From Ischnura elegans (taxonomy: Eukaryota > Arthropoda > Insecta > Odonata > Coenagrionidae): a stretch of DNA of 64,000 bases. Every line of letters starts with the position of its first letter. Within the stretch, counting starts at the first letter, position 1. The translations under genes were made by a program, and so were the position numbers. Shown piece after piece: positions 42,034-52,264 of the stretch. The stretch lies in assembly GCF_921293095.1 (NCBI RefSeq), contig NC_060252.1, positions 73,924,866-73,988,865 of the forward strand, read 5' to 3'. The notes under the pieces are model-generated. The model did no database searches, was not told where the DNA came from, and worked only from the letters and a program-made list of their open reading frames with translations.

Positions 42034-45000
42034 CTGAAAATATTCAAATGAAAAGTGGGTGAGGAACTTCCTCCGGAGGAGGTCCTTTCGTGAAAAAAAC
42101 ATGGTATGGTAAAAAAACATGGCATGGTATATATAGAAACGACAGCAAGGATAATACTATGGAAGTAGACTGAAGAGCCGATAGATTTAAGATGTCGTTT
42201 ATTCCGCTTACATTAAAGACCTGCGATATTTTGGCTCTAGAATTGCTCGATTCGGAGTAGGGAAAATTGGCTTTGCATGTATAGTTAATAACTAACTACA
42301 CTTGTCAATACTTATTGTATGCATGCATTTCTTGCCGTGATGAAACTCGTGCATGCATCACTTACACTAAGTTTTCGTTTTCTATTCCTTACTAATAGTT
42401 TTATTGGCGTGGTAGCATTTTGTGTCCTTAGCATCCTCCTAGTTTCTGGCCTGACCGCGTGTCGTTGCTCTGTGTGTTTGGCCTGTGTCCGGTGAACGAA
42501 CGCGTTTTTAATTATATTTTTCAGTCGCAAAGATATTTGAAATTAACTCTAGGTCCCACCTCCTGCTGCGACACCGCTCGAAAAATTCCGAGCTTGCACG
42601 ATTGGGCCACTCGCGAAGATATTTTAAAAGGATCACAGTTATTGCATTGACGGAGGCGACAGGTAGCAATGTGAGCCCTGGACTGGAAGACTCGGTCCTT
42701 TGCTGTACTATAGGCGAATATAAAGCTCAAAATTAGAACGTGCGTTTCATTTCAGCAGCTCGAAAAAAGTTCTCATCCTGCCCCACCAATTATTAGATCA
42801 AGAAAATACAGTATCCTTGAATGTTGGACTAAATATTTGGCTATATTGCACCTAGGAAAACACAAGTAAAAGTAAAGATCCATTTCGAGTGTGCTTGACT
42901 TTAATTTCGTTTTTCCGAACCCGATTTTTCATTTATCACCCATGTTTTTAAGCAATGCGTGCAATTTTGCCGTCAGCAGGTCAGCAATGTAATTTGATAT
43001 TATAAATAAAACAGTTTACACCGAGCCCTGATCCTAAATTTCAAATAATCTCAACTCTTTCGTTGTGCGTTTATACCCTACTTATACCCTAATTTACCTG
43101 GAGAATCGATTTCTTAAATCTTTGCTAGTTATTAAAGAGGTTACGTGAACGCTTTTACGATATAAAATCGAAAAAATGTACTTACTTGGAGAAGATCTAG
43201 GTTGTACGGTCGATTGCTCAAGACGTGTGATCCGTTGATGTAGACGTTACTGTGGTACATTACTACCGTTACGGGCCTGCAAAGAAATCACAAATAACAA
43301 ATTAGGTCTTTGTACTCTGTGGGCACTCGATCGTGGAGATTGTAAAACGGTAATTTGAATGTGTCCAAAGTATATCTACGGTAATTTAACACGTTCACAT
43401 CATTTATTGCGAGTAATGTGTGCTATTGACATTTAAAGTATGGTCTTATGATTGAAAGTGCAAATTGATTTCAACTCTACCATCAGTGGGCGTTTTCAGG
43501 ATTATTTTTCGCGTGGGTTACAAAAGTTACTTTGTACGCCCTTCTTTATATTTAGTCTCATATTCTCTCTCCGGGTTGAAACGAAATATTTTAGTTTCGT
43601 TTCACTTGCCATTCCTGGTTATAACCATCGTTGTGTGAAAACACGATAGTTCCAACGATCGCCGGAACAATCGTAATCTGAAAGAGACGTATCGGTGCTG
43701 CGTTCCAAACAATGGATTGAGTCGCCATGTCATGTGAATTGTGAATTGGCGGAAACCCGCGGTGGATTCACAAGAGCTTGCAGCATGTCTACAGTAATCT
43801 GGCATTAGACAAAAGCACGGTAAGTCGTTAGGCAACGCGTTTGTTATCATCGCCGCTACGGGGATGAAGAAGAAGCTATTGATGCAGTACGACGTTGGCA
43901 CCAACGTCGGAACAGTGGAATGCAAGGAGGTTGTAATTATCTGGAGGCGCTGCATTCGAGTTTTAAGCGTGGTGAGAATTCCGCCATCTTGGTTCGACAA
44001 TTTTCGGACTTAATCTCAAACAGTGTACGTATATAAGGTTTATAATTAAATATTCTATTCCTTATATCGCTTCTGTACTTACTTATATCGCCTCTGATAT
44101 ATAAAATAAAAATGTAACTATTACTTCTTGATTGCCGTCGGAGTTTTCCGATCGTTCGTCATACTACTATGCATATTAAACTGTCCATATAGTCATATCG
44201 TGGTGATAATATATCGTCGTGAACATACTTTCGTACTATTATTGCGACCAGTCGGCTATAGTAATATTTCCATTGGCTGTAATATTATAAATTACCAGTA
44301 GAAATGCAGGGGAATGGATATTTTACACTTTTTCAATGTTATTTTCGGTTAAGCTAAGCGGAAATGTGGTGATAGACAGAAATTTTTTCCTTGGGAAAAG
44401 ATATTCGAGGCATATTTTCACGAAGCCTTCCAATAATGATAGAAAAAAGGTTTACTGTGTTCGTTTACGATAGTTAATCTTAACGTAACAACGATCATGA
44501 CCGAATACTTCACCAAATAGTTAGCATTGACTCTAATGGAATTTTCAATGTTTTGGTCAAAGTAGGCGTGGCTTATCCTACCCAAGCACCCCCATCCCGG
44601 CCACACTGCGCTCAACGCTCGAAACCAATGGTGCCCCCTCCAGTATATTTACTACCTCCTTGGTGGAATGGTACCGTGCTGGAATACAGGCCCTCCGTTC
44701 AAGATGGCGTCAAGCCGTAGAATTGAATTGAGATTAAATTGAAAAATAGCGTTGTGTAGCAAAATGATTTGGGAATAACATGTTATATTTGAAAATTGAA
44801 TAAAACTACCCCCGTTTCAGAAAAAAAATCTGTTGCATTACTTTATGAACTGCCCTAGTAATAGGGTTTCCTATTATTTTCTTATTGCCTACATCGAAAG
44901 ATCATTACTCCTGGAGTACGCCTTTTACGCTCTTAGATTTTCGAATGACGATACCTATTTTTCGCGATTAAACGAAAAGTGAAAATTTTCAAGCGCGCGA

Positions 45001-48000
45001 AAACGCGACGGCTAAGTATGAATGCTGGGAAAACTCCGTGTGACGTCGTTCTGGTTCCCGCTGTCAGGTTCACCGTGCCAGGTGACCTTGGGGCGATGCT
45101 TTGAGCGCTGATACGACGCAGGCAGTTAGCAGGTAGTAGAGTACCCTGCTAGCAGGCGCTAGGCTTGAATAAGGATTATAATTACCCTATCAAACGAAAG
45201 AAACTTTCCAAACTTAGGTCATTTTAATGGGTGATTATTAAGAGATGTTTCCCTGAGCTCTGTGCCTCATGCATGCATTGGTAATCTCAGACGATGTAAA
45301 ACTCCTATCTACTCGTACAGAAACCAGGTCCCTGTGACGTCGCGTGTAGTGGAATCGCATGGGCGCCAATCTGGCCTTTTTCAAATGAGGTTAAAATTGA
45401 CCATTGACATTCGTCTAAACTGAGAATTCTAAAACCAAATAATTTGTGTATTATGAGTACACTAATGGTGGGTAAGGAATCGTAATCAATGCATTTCGTT
45501 TACCTTGATGAAGGAAACTATCCTAATGTCACCCGCAGGCAAAAGGTCGACTTTACGTTGGTGTTTTTTTTTCATTTTCCACTTACTTCATGTAGTTGAT
45601 GTGTGAGGATATCTCTCCGTCATGAGGTGCGGTCGTGGTCACTCCGATGCCCAGGCTGCAGCCGAATTTCTTCCCGCTCCTCCGATCCACCATCAGTTCG
45701 AACAGCTCGTCCGGATGCAGAGGTCGCTTTGTGTACCCCACTCCATGGAATTTATCGTCGCCGCTGGTTGGATTCGAGGAAGAAATTAGAAATTCAGCGT
45801 GTACAGAAACAGAAAAAGGTTATCTAATAGGATGAAAGCGAGTGCTTCCTTAGAAACTGGATTCATTTATTTTTTAGCGTTAAGGCCTGTTTACACGATA
45901 CATTAACATCGTACGAGCTAATGTACGTTTGCGTGAATGATTTTTGTGGACTGGAACGGAACATGTACGAATGCATGAACCAAATTGGAACAGATTCTAT
46001 TTTCTGTGAATGAATTCGCACAAGTTAGGTGATTACACGGGGCATTTTGGCGTTCATTCTCGCGTTCATACATTTAGACATAAACCCGTACGTGTACGAG
46101 TAAACAGGCCTTAATAAATGAAATATTTGAAGTTTTATTTTTGTTGTTTCAAGGTCTTGATTTTGGTGTTCTTAGTTGTTAATGGTCAATAAAATTGCGG
46201 AAAAGTCAGAGCAATCAGAGAAAATTCAGCGAATCTTTTCAGTGGTGATAAGGAAAATACTGACAGTCCCATTAATTGTGTGATTTTTGAGCTCTAATTT
46301 TAGTCGATTCCCCTCCAGCAATGCTCATGAAAGTTGACTTAATTATCGGAAAAGGTCGTATGTTTTAATTAGTGTGACCAAAATTTTACAAATTTGAGCT
46401 CTTGACTTCGAAATATGTGTCCAAAACAAAATCTAAAATTTGCTTAATGCTAATTTCAGTGATAGAATATTCGAGATAGAATAAAGTATGGATACCATTA
46501 AAGAAGATGTCAATTATTAGGTTTTCAGACGTGATAAAAAAATATATTTAAGAAAATTTAACTGTTGACGCAGTAAGGTCACAGTCAAGGTAATCGGAGT
46601 GGCATAAGTATAGCATACCAATAAAGGTATCAATTTATAGGTTTTAATGGGTGCCAAAGTCAGTGGTATAATCCAAACATCCGTCTTATCCACTAGTAGG
46701 CCTCCAGGCTAATACGGAGGTCAAAGATCGTAGAGGTACACGTCGGGCTATCATCACAGCCAACGTGTCAAATTATGGGTTTTAAAGGTGCCCAAGTCAG
46801 TATTGCTGTTCACTGGTTATATCGTGAATCGTGAATCAAAACAACCTCCACGCTCTAAGGTGGCTTATAGCTAGCATCTTGTACACGGTAAGATGATGCT
46901 TACGGCACGATATGCTTACGTTTAAGAGTAAATTAATTGGACATGTTTTAGGGAAATGAAGCATCGCATTGCTGAGCGTGGGTTATGCTTTTAGACGGAT
47001 ATCTATTATCATTTCTTAATTCCAAGAAGTTCTAGAATCGTATAGAAACAGCAATTGAACTTTTTGGCGTTCAAAGATTATATTTATCGAATGGAAGTTC
47101 AGATACCGTGCAAGACATAAATGGTGGTTTGGTTTTCCTACAATTTAGCTTAATAGTTGTGCTTTATGCACTATCGTGGCCTAGGGAAAGGAATTGGCCG
47201 TGTTACCTTCAATGAGTGAAGATCAACCGTCTGTAGCTTAGGTCAGGGTGAGCCCTATCTGCATCTAATTTAAGTATACCGAGGACTCATCTCCGTAATA
47301 ACTTTTACGGAGTCACCCGCAATGCACGAAGTACGAAAATTCCACAGAGAAAATATCATTCGCCTTGACCGGGATTCGAACCCTAATCCCCTGATTTCCG
47401 GTCGAGTGTTTTAACCATTTTAGCTACCGTGGCATTATTTCACTCATAATAAGTTAAAAAATGTAAAAAAAAATATTTTTGTGAGAAATTTTGATATTTT
47501 CATAATAAATTCTGTAAATTCGGTTTACCAGCCAGTCAATAATTTTATTGCATAAAATTCTGAAATCAATAAGATAGCTATCCCTTATATTTTTAGCATG
47601 AAGATGGTCCCTATCGTAAGACGTATTTCATGAATCCATAAGTTTTTTTTGTTATTCCTTCTTTCGAAGACCATGATTACCGTTTCTATTTTTATTGATA
47701 CCAATGCATTTGGTTAAAGTTTATTCGGAGGGTCTTTTCCATGTTTAATGAAAATTTGTGTAATATTATGTTTATGAAGGTTTCTTTCCGTCAGTCCGTT
47801 TACAAAAAATGAAATGTTTTTCTGGGACATGGAAAAAAGGCTAATAATTATTAGTCAATATATAATAAATATTATAATATTTAAAACCAGGACAGCGTTT
47901 TGATACTAGTCAAGTTTGAAAAGTAATATGTTGTTTGAATGTATAAATAATAATTTGACTTTATATTTCTTTGTAAAGTAACCAATTATAAATAATAGGG

Positions 48001-51000
48001 GAAGAGCATCCGTATAATTCCTTTAAATTCCTTTAAAGTTGTACGATAAAATACAACTTTAAATGAATACCTGAGTCCATACTTACTTGATCTTCTGAAT
48101 AGTTCGACCATTATTAAAAATGGCAACATTTGTCCCGCATTTTGGGTGAAATGATAGTCTGGTAGCTGTCTCTCCTAAGGTAGTTCCTGGAAATAAAAAT
48201 CAGGTATGAAATGTAATTATATTAATTAAAGTATTCTACCGATTAAGGTAGGTTTTTTATGGAGTTTTTAAGTAGAATTCGAGGATCCTTCCCTTCCATT
48301 AAGCACCTCCGTCTTCAATTCACAATAAGGCCTACTCCCCTTCATTCTATCTAAAAATTGTATTCTTTTCCTTTCTCGCCCTCGTTTACCTAACATTCTA
48401 CACTCTGACACTGTTTTCAACATCCCCTCCCCGCTAAGTAATTGCTCCATCCATATCTTCTGTCTCCTCTGTATCTCATCTAAAAGCTGCCCCTCTTCAT
48501 CCACCATGTCCATCTCTTAGCCGTTCCTCCTCCTCTCCGTCCACTACACCGTCTCGATTCTTCTCCACACCCATATCTCAGTCTTCTCTCGTCCTTCTTC
48601 CTAAGTGTCCATATTTCCGCAACGTTAAGCGCCACACTCCACGTCGTAGTCTTCACTAACCTTTTCTCTAAACTCTTAAATAACGATCCTCTCATAATCT
48701 CCTTCCTGTTCATGAACGCCTCCTTTTCTCGCGCAATTCTCTTCCCGATGCCCTTACTGCTGTATCCCTTTTCCTCTAATGTGCTGCCTCAATAGTTTAA
48801 TAGGATGGTTTCCTATTATTTTTTTATTGGCTAAATCGAAAGATTATTTATTACTCCTGGAGTACCTATTTCACGCTTTTGGATTTTTAAATGACCATAT
48901 CTTTTTTTCGCGATTAAATGAAAAGTGAAAATTTTCAAGCGCGCGAAAACGCGACGGCTAAGTATGAATGCTGGGAAAACTCCGTGTGACGTCGTTCTGC
49001 TTCCCACTGCCGCAAGTGAGGTGACCTTGGGGCGAAGCTTTGAGCGCTGATACGACGCAGGATGCTAGCAGGTAGCAGAGTACCCTGCTAGCTGTTAGCG
49101 CTTGGCTTAAATAAGGATCATTAATACCTTATCAAACGAAGAAAACTTTCCGACCTTAGCCAGTTTTAATAGGTGATTATTGAGACACGTTTCCCTGAGC
49201 TCTGTGCCTCATGCATGCATTGGTAATCTCAGACGATGTAAAACTCCTATCTACTCGTAAAGAAACTAGGCCCCTGTGACGTCACGTGGAGTGGCATCGC
49301 ATGGGCGCCAATCTGGCCTTTTTCAAATGAGGATAAAATTGACCATTGCCATTCGTCTAAACTGGTTTTTCTAAAACGAAATAATTTGTATATTATGAAT
49401 ACACTAATGGTGGGTAAGGAATCGCAATCAATGCCTTTCGTTATCTTTGATGAAGGAAACTACCCTATTGCTCTACCTGCTCGAGTTTTTTCCTTTTATA
49501 TCGAGTCTCAAACTCCTAGCTCGCGATGCTTTACAAAATCGTATACCCTTGTTCTTATTGTGATAATTTTTATGCCATATTGCTCGCAACGCCTGTCTTA
49601 TACATCCACTACAGCCTGCAGCCCTAATGTTGACTGGCTAGTTAAAGCCCGATCATCCGCGAAACTCACTTATTTAAGTATCATTCCCTCACTTTTACTT
49701 CGTCTCGCAACTCATCCCACGCCTCTCTTTAGTTTCTGCGTTTCAGCACCGCAAAGCTCCACCCTCGAGATCAGATTCTTCTCTAATATTAACTTTTAAG
49801 TAAGTATATGTTATTCATAGTGTTTCAGGAGGAATATTTGAGCTTAATTAAACGAGGTATTTGAGCGAGTATCAGCAATGCCATTCCGCGATCTCATCCA
49901 TTATGAGATAAATTGTTTCAGATAATCATAATCACCCATTTTGTTCAAACCCTAAGTATTTAATATCCTTAAAAATCCAGGGTATTAAATAAAATGTCGA
50001 AGAGGCTGATTATCCAAGAAAAACGTTTTCATTTTCATGGTAACTGCAAAGTGTTTTTAAAAACATGCTTGCGTTTCCATAGCTCAGTAACTAAGAAGAT
50101 TCGACTTATGATTATGGGCAAAAAAAACTTTAAATTTTCTCACCTGCCACCTCCTGAAATATTTCAGATTCGTCCTGAAACACCCTGCATAAAGCGAAAA
50201 TTGGAAAGATTTATATCAGTTCATGTAAGTTCTCAGCGTTCTCAGAGGTGAAAAGAAAAAGTGTCGAGAAGCGCAGGATATCACGCCTGAGTTAGCGTTT
50301 CTCACTTGGTTGGATAGGTAATATAATCTTTAGCATTGTGATGGCATGAGCGTCGGTGGTGTAATGGTCAGCATAGTTGCCTTCCAAGCAGTTGATCCGG
50401 GTTCGATTCCCGGCCGACGCACTTTTTTTTCCGATCGTATTCGCGATCATCGCCATTCCGTGGTCACCCCGGACCAGTAATTAAACATTGATTCTGCATT
50501 AATAATGTACAAATTGCAAGATGAAATGTATTTCTAATTACTGCAAATTACATTTTAAATAAGCGTATGCTAAGCGTTATATTGAGGTTGTACAGACTGT
50601 CCCACTAGTGGTGTGTCAATTTTGACCTCTAATTGTAGTATATTCCCCTCGAGTGATATTCATAAGAATTTGCATACTTATGGGGAAAGGTCCTATTTTT
50701 GTTGAGTTTAAGCAGCACTCAACAAAACATAGGAACGCATATTGACGGGTATTTGGGCAATACGGACAATATCAATGACCTAGTCCCCCTTTAAAACCTA
50801 GGGATCGAACCTTTCTTGGTGTGCTATTCTTTTTGCCACCCACAGGATTCATCAAGCGTATTGTGGGACGATTTTCGGATGAGAAAGTAAAAGAAAGGTG
50901 CTATTTCGCACTCGTCCGTCCACACCTTGAATATGCAGCGAGCGTATGGGGTATGGGTCAGAAAGACTTAATCCTAGAACTGAATAGCATACAAAGGAAG

Positions 51001-51737
51001 GCTGCGCGTTTCGTTAAAACCTGCTATTCCTTTGGATTCTTTTATTATTAATATTATTAAAGTATCCTTCCGGTAGGTTTATAGTGAGTACTGAAGAAGA
51101 ATAATGGGGGCCTCTCTTTCCTTCAAGCACTTCCCTCTTCAATTCACAATAAGGCCTTCTCCCTTTCATTCTCTCTAAAAACCCTATTTTCTTATTTTCT
51201 ATGCCTCGTTTACCTAACATTCTACCTTCTAACACCGTTTCCAGCATTTCCTCCCCGGTAAGTATTTCCTCCATCCATACCTTCTATCTCCTCCGTACCT
51301 CATCTAAATGCTGCCTGTCCTCTCCCACAATGTCCAGCACTTCGCCGTTCCCTCGTAGATGTGGGAGCAGCAAATTTTTCAAAAAAAGTCGATATAGTCA
51401 ATACTCTTTTATTGAACTGCAATGATTAAGAGATAATTATTCTTCTAAACTTGCCTCCAGTGTTTCCCTCGAAGATGAACCTCGTTTTCCCGTTGCAAGG
51501 GACCACGCGATGGGAGAGGTCCAGTGCCATCTTCTCCGTTCGGTCCCCGACGTCGCGGTAGCCCGACACTCGGCTGACCCAATCTCCGCTGCCGTTCCTC
51601 TCGCTGCGGATCGAGAGCTGGAAGCCGTTATTCGCGACGGTGCCTGGGCAGTCGCTATCCACACTACCACTGCATATAGCGTGTGCGAAGACGCCGCAGA
51701 AGAGGATAGCGACCTGCAGAAGGTTCTGGGATGACAT
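41881..51737 (-). CDS. Secreted single-NHR (Neuralized-domain) protein, five exons
   Basis: Five exons on the minus strand: 51737-51455, 48186-48087, 45763-45587, 43276-43186 and 42033-41881. Together they give 804 bp, 267 residues and a stop. Phases join without a break (intron phases 1, 2, 2, 0). Residues 1-24 look like a signal peptide, with hydrophobic core LLQVAILFCGVFAHA. Residues 25-100 are unrecognised, with cysteines at 30 and 81 and an NGS sequon at 48. Residues about 104-267 form one Neuralized homology repeat (family PF07177): SFHPKCGTNVAIFNNG, RPLHPDELFELMVD, LGIGVTTTAP, NLDLLQAGDRVGIMR, VINGKEYAVA and VYGVFECYGDPVQATIV, closest in style to NEURL4 repeats. No RING finger. In the known family NHR domains bind partners of cytosolic ubiquitin ligases; a signal peptide is unexpected, so the role here is unknown. 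TTTCAGC just before the ATG could be the acceptor of an upstream non-coding exon. Confidence 0.85.
42217..42513 (+). repeat. Dispersed repeat R1, copy 2 (in intron 4)
   Basis: Matches 11657-11960 across about 300 bp: TGCATGTATAGTTAATA, CTAATAGTTTTATTGGCGTG, CCTCCTAGTTTCTGG, CTGACCGCGTGTCGTTGCTC. No coding potential. Confidence 0.6.
43186..43276 (-). CDS. NHR gene exon 4
   Basis: 91 bp with acceptor ATTTCTTTGCAG and donor AA|GTAAGT. Encodes VVMYHSNVYINGSHVLS and PYNLDLLQ, equivalent to the MVSGSSVxxNG...NLDxL stretch of NEURL4-type repeats. Contains an NGS sequon at residue 201. Confidence 0.88.
43652..44860. other. Intron 3 sequence, mostly unassigned
   Basis: CTGGAACAATCGTAATCTGAA-like sequence at about 43670 recurs near 55800, suggesting an old repeat. 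A 132-codon minus-strand frame (43602-44000) has no known domain and lies in the intron. Confidence 0.3.
44860..45526 (-). mobile_element. AATAGGG-end DNA element, copy F (intron 3)
   Basis: AATAGGGTTTCCTATTATTT to AAGGAAACTATCCTA. Near full length; the whole internal order is present, including CCTGTGACGTCGCGTGTAGT. Confidence 0.85.
45587..45763 (-). CDS. NHR gene exon 3
   Basis: 177 bp with acceptor AATCCAACCAG and donor AA|GTAAGT. Encodes DDKFHGVGYTKRPLHPDELF, GKKFGCSLGIGVTTT and SSHINYM, the central NHR strands. Confidence 0.88.
45890..46114. mobile_element. Palindromic TTAA-flanked MITE, copy 2 (intron 2)
   Basis: TTAAGGCCTGTTTACACGAT at left and GAGTAAACAGGCCTTAA at right. Both TTAA ends are intact, so this copy defines the termini. 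About 225 bp. Confidence 0.8.
46250..46830 (+). repeat. Dispersed repeat R2 pieces (intron 2)
   Basis: GACAGTCCCATTAATTGTGT, GAGCTCTAATTTTAGTCGAT and GGAAAAGGTCGTATGTTT match 50590-50710 in the same orientation. ATAGCATACCAATAAAGGTA and GGTTTTAAAGGTGCCCAAGT match 50750-50830 in reverse. No coding capacity seen. Confidence 0.5.
47290..47440 (-). repeat. tRNA-derived SINE-4, antisense (intron 2)
   Basis: On the minus strand: TGCCACGGTAGCTAAAATGG, TTAGGGTTCGAATCCCGGTC, then a body ending GCGGGTGACTCCGTAAAAGT. A relative is at 55036-55195. Confidence 0.6.
48087..48186 (-). CDS. NHR gene exon 2 (start of NHR domain)
   Basis: 100 bp with acceptor TTTATTTCCAG and donor AA|GTAAGT. Encodes the opening LSFHPKCGTNV and FNNGRTIQKI strands of the NHR domain. 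Confidence 0.85.
48255..48790 (-). pseudogene. Second RTE-type LINE, C-terminal fragment, antisense (intron 1)
   Basis: On the minus strand the broken frames give NRKEIMRGSLFKSLEKRLVK, TTTWSVALNVAEIWTLRKKD, then DEIQRRQKIWMEQLLSGEGM and RMLGKRGRERKRIQFLDRMK. This is the C-terminal pattern of an RTE-group reverse transcriptase (WSVALYGxExWTLRK). Frame changes and degenerate residues make it a pseudogene. A related piece is at 51060-51390. Confidence 0.65.
48799..49469 (-). mobile_element. AATAGGG-end DNA element, copy G (intron 1)
   Basis: AATAGGATGGTTTCCTATTA to AGGAAACTACCCTATT. Full length at 671 bp, with all internal blocks. Closest in layout to copy A. Confidence 0.85.
49470..50349. other. 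Intron 1 sequence, unassigned
   Basis: Short frames at 49386-49799 and 49994-50251 (+) have no recognised domain; the first starts inside the DNA element. Nothing else seen. Confidence 0.35.
50350..50421 (+). tRNA. tRNA-Gly (anticodon TCC)
   Basis: A 72-nt complete cloverleaf. Acceptor arm GCGTCGG (50350-50356) pairs perfectly with CCGACGC (50414-50420), with discriminator A at 50421. The D-arm is GTGTAATGGTCAGCA, the anticodon arm is TTGCCTTCCAAGCAG-like with TCC, and the T-arm is CCGGGTTCGATTCCCGG with intact A and B boxes. It closely resembles animal tRNA-Gly(TCC). It lies in intron 1 of the NHR gene on the opposite strand and is transcribed by RNA polymerase III from internal promoters. 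Confidence 0.95.
50423..50430 (+). terminator. Pol III T-run terminator of tRNA-Gly
   Basis: Eight T residues start two bases after the tRNA's 3' end, the standard RNA polymerase III stop signal. Confidence 0.85.
50585..50830 (+). repeat. Dispersed repeat R2 pieces (intron 1)
   Basis: CAGACTGTCCCACTAGTGGT, GACCTCTAATTGTAGTATAT and GGGGAAAGGTCCTATTTTTG match 46270-46370. The GACCTAGTCCCCCTTTAAAA block matches 46770 in reverse. Confidence 0.5.
50845..51030 (+). pseudogene. Family-1 LINE internal fragment (intron 1)
   Basis: Encodes FIKRIVGRFSDEKVKERCYF, ALVRPHLEYAASVW and IQRKAARFVKTCY, equal to part of the family-1 C-terminal region. Both ends of the element are missing, so this is not an ordinary 5'-truncated insertion. 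Confidence 0.85.
51060..51390 (-). pseudogene. Second RTE-type LINE fragment, antisense (intron 1)
   Basis: The minus strand gives MEEILTGEEMLETVLEGRML, KRGIENKKIGFLERMKGRRP and YCELKREVLEGKRG, matching the end of the fragment at 48255-48790. Confidence 0.65.
51455..51737 (-). CDS. NHR gene exon 1 (signal peptide)
   Basis: 94 codons plus one base. The ATG is followed at once by a hydrophobic signal sequence, which supports this start. The donor is AG|GCAAGT, a GC-type donor in strong context. The alternative GT three bases on (AA|GTTTAG) would put exon 2 out of frame. Confidence 0.82.
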
Positions 51738-52264
51738 GCTGAAACGTTTGTAGGTTTAAAGTGCTTCTTAATTCGAAGGTTCTATGATCTCAAAAGAGTT
51801 GCTGACAGATTACGCCAAGCCAGTCAAGGTCCAAGTTACGCGGAAAGATTTAAGTTGAGCTACTAATGAATTGCTCCGAAAATTCAATTGAGACAGTCCA
51901 GAGCAGCTCATGCGAACAGGGCTTCCGGATAGTTTGGCACTGTCACACCAACTAAGAATTCAAAACTCATAACTCTAACCATGCAGAATCCAGATGATGT
52001 AGTCATGTTCCCCCTTCTTGAGTCTTTAATGAGAACCTTGTGGCGTTTCGTTTGCCAATCAACTTCTTCTTCAAAGCTTATAAGTGTGGAATTGATCACG
52101 GTCGTGAAGATGAATGAGTACTCTTTGTATCGCGAAAAAAGTGTATAGCCTAACAGGAGTGAAATGTGATAAGTAAGAATTGCCTCCCAGATCTTATCCT
52201 TGATGTCATTAAGGCATAGGAACAAGGACTTGGTCTCATGGAAGCGTCTTGACCGTGCGAAAGA
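51738..52264. other. Upstream flank of the NHR gene
   Basis: Contains the presumed 5' UTR and promoter of the minus-strand gene. No TATA box or initiator is clear enough to call. A 105-codon frame (51908-52225 -) has no known domain. Confidence 0.3.

Noticed and set aside
49386..49799. 137-codon frame in intron 1
   Set aside because: It starts inside DNA element G and continues into unassigned intron sequence; no domain.
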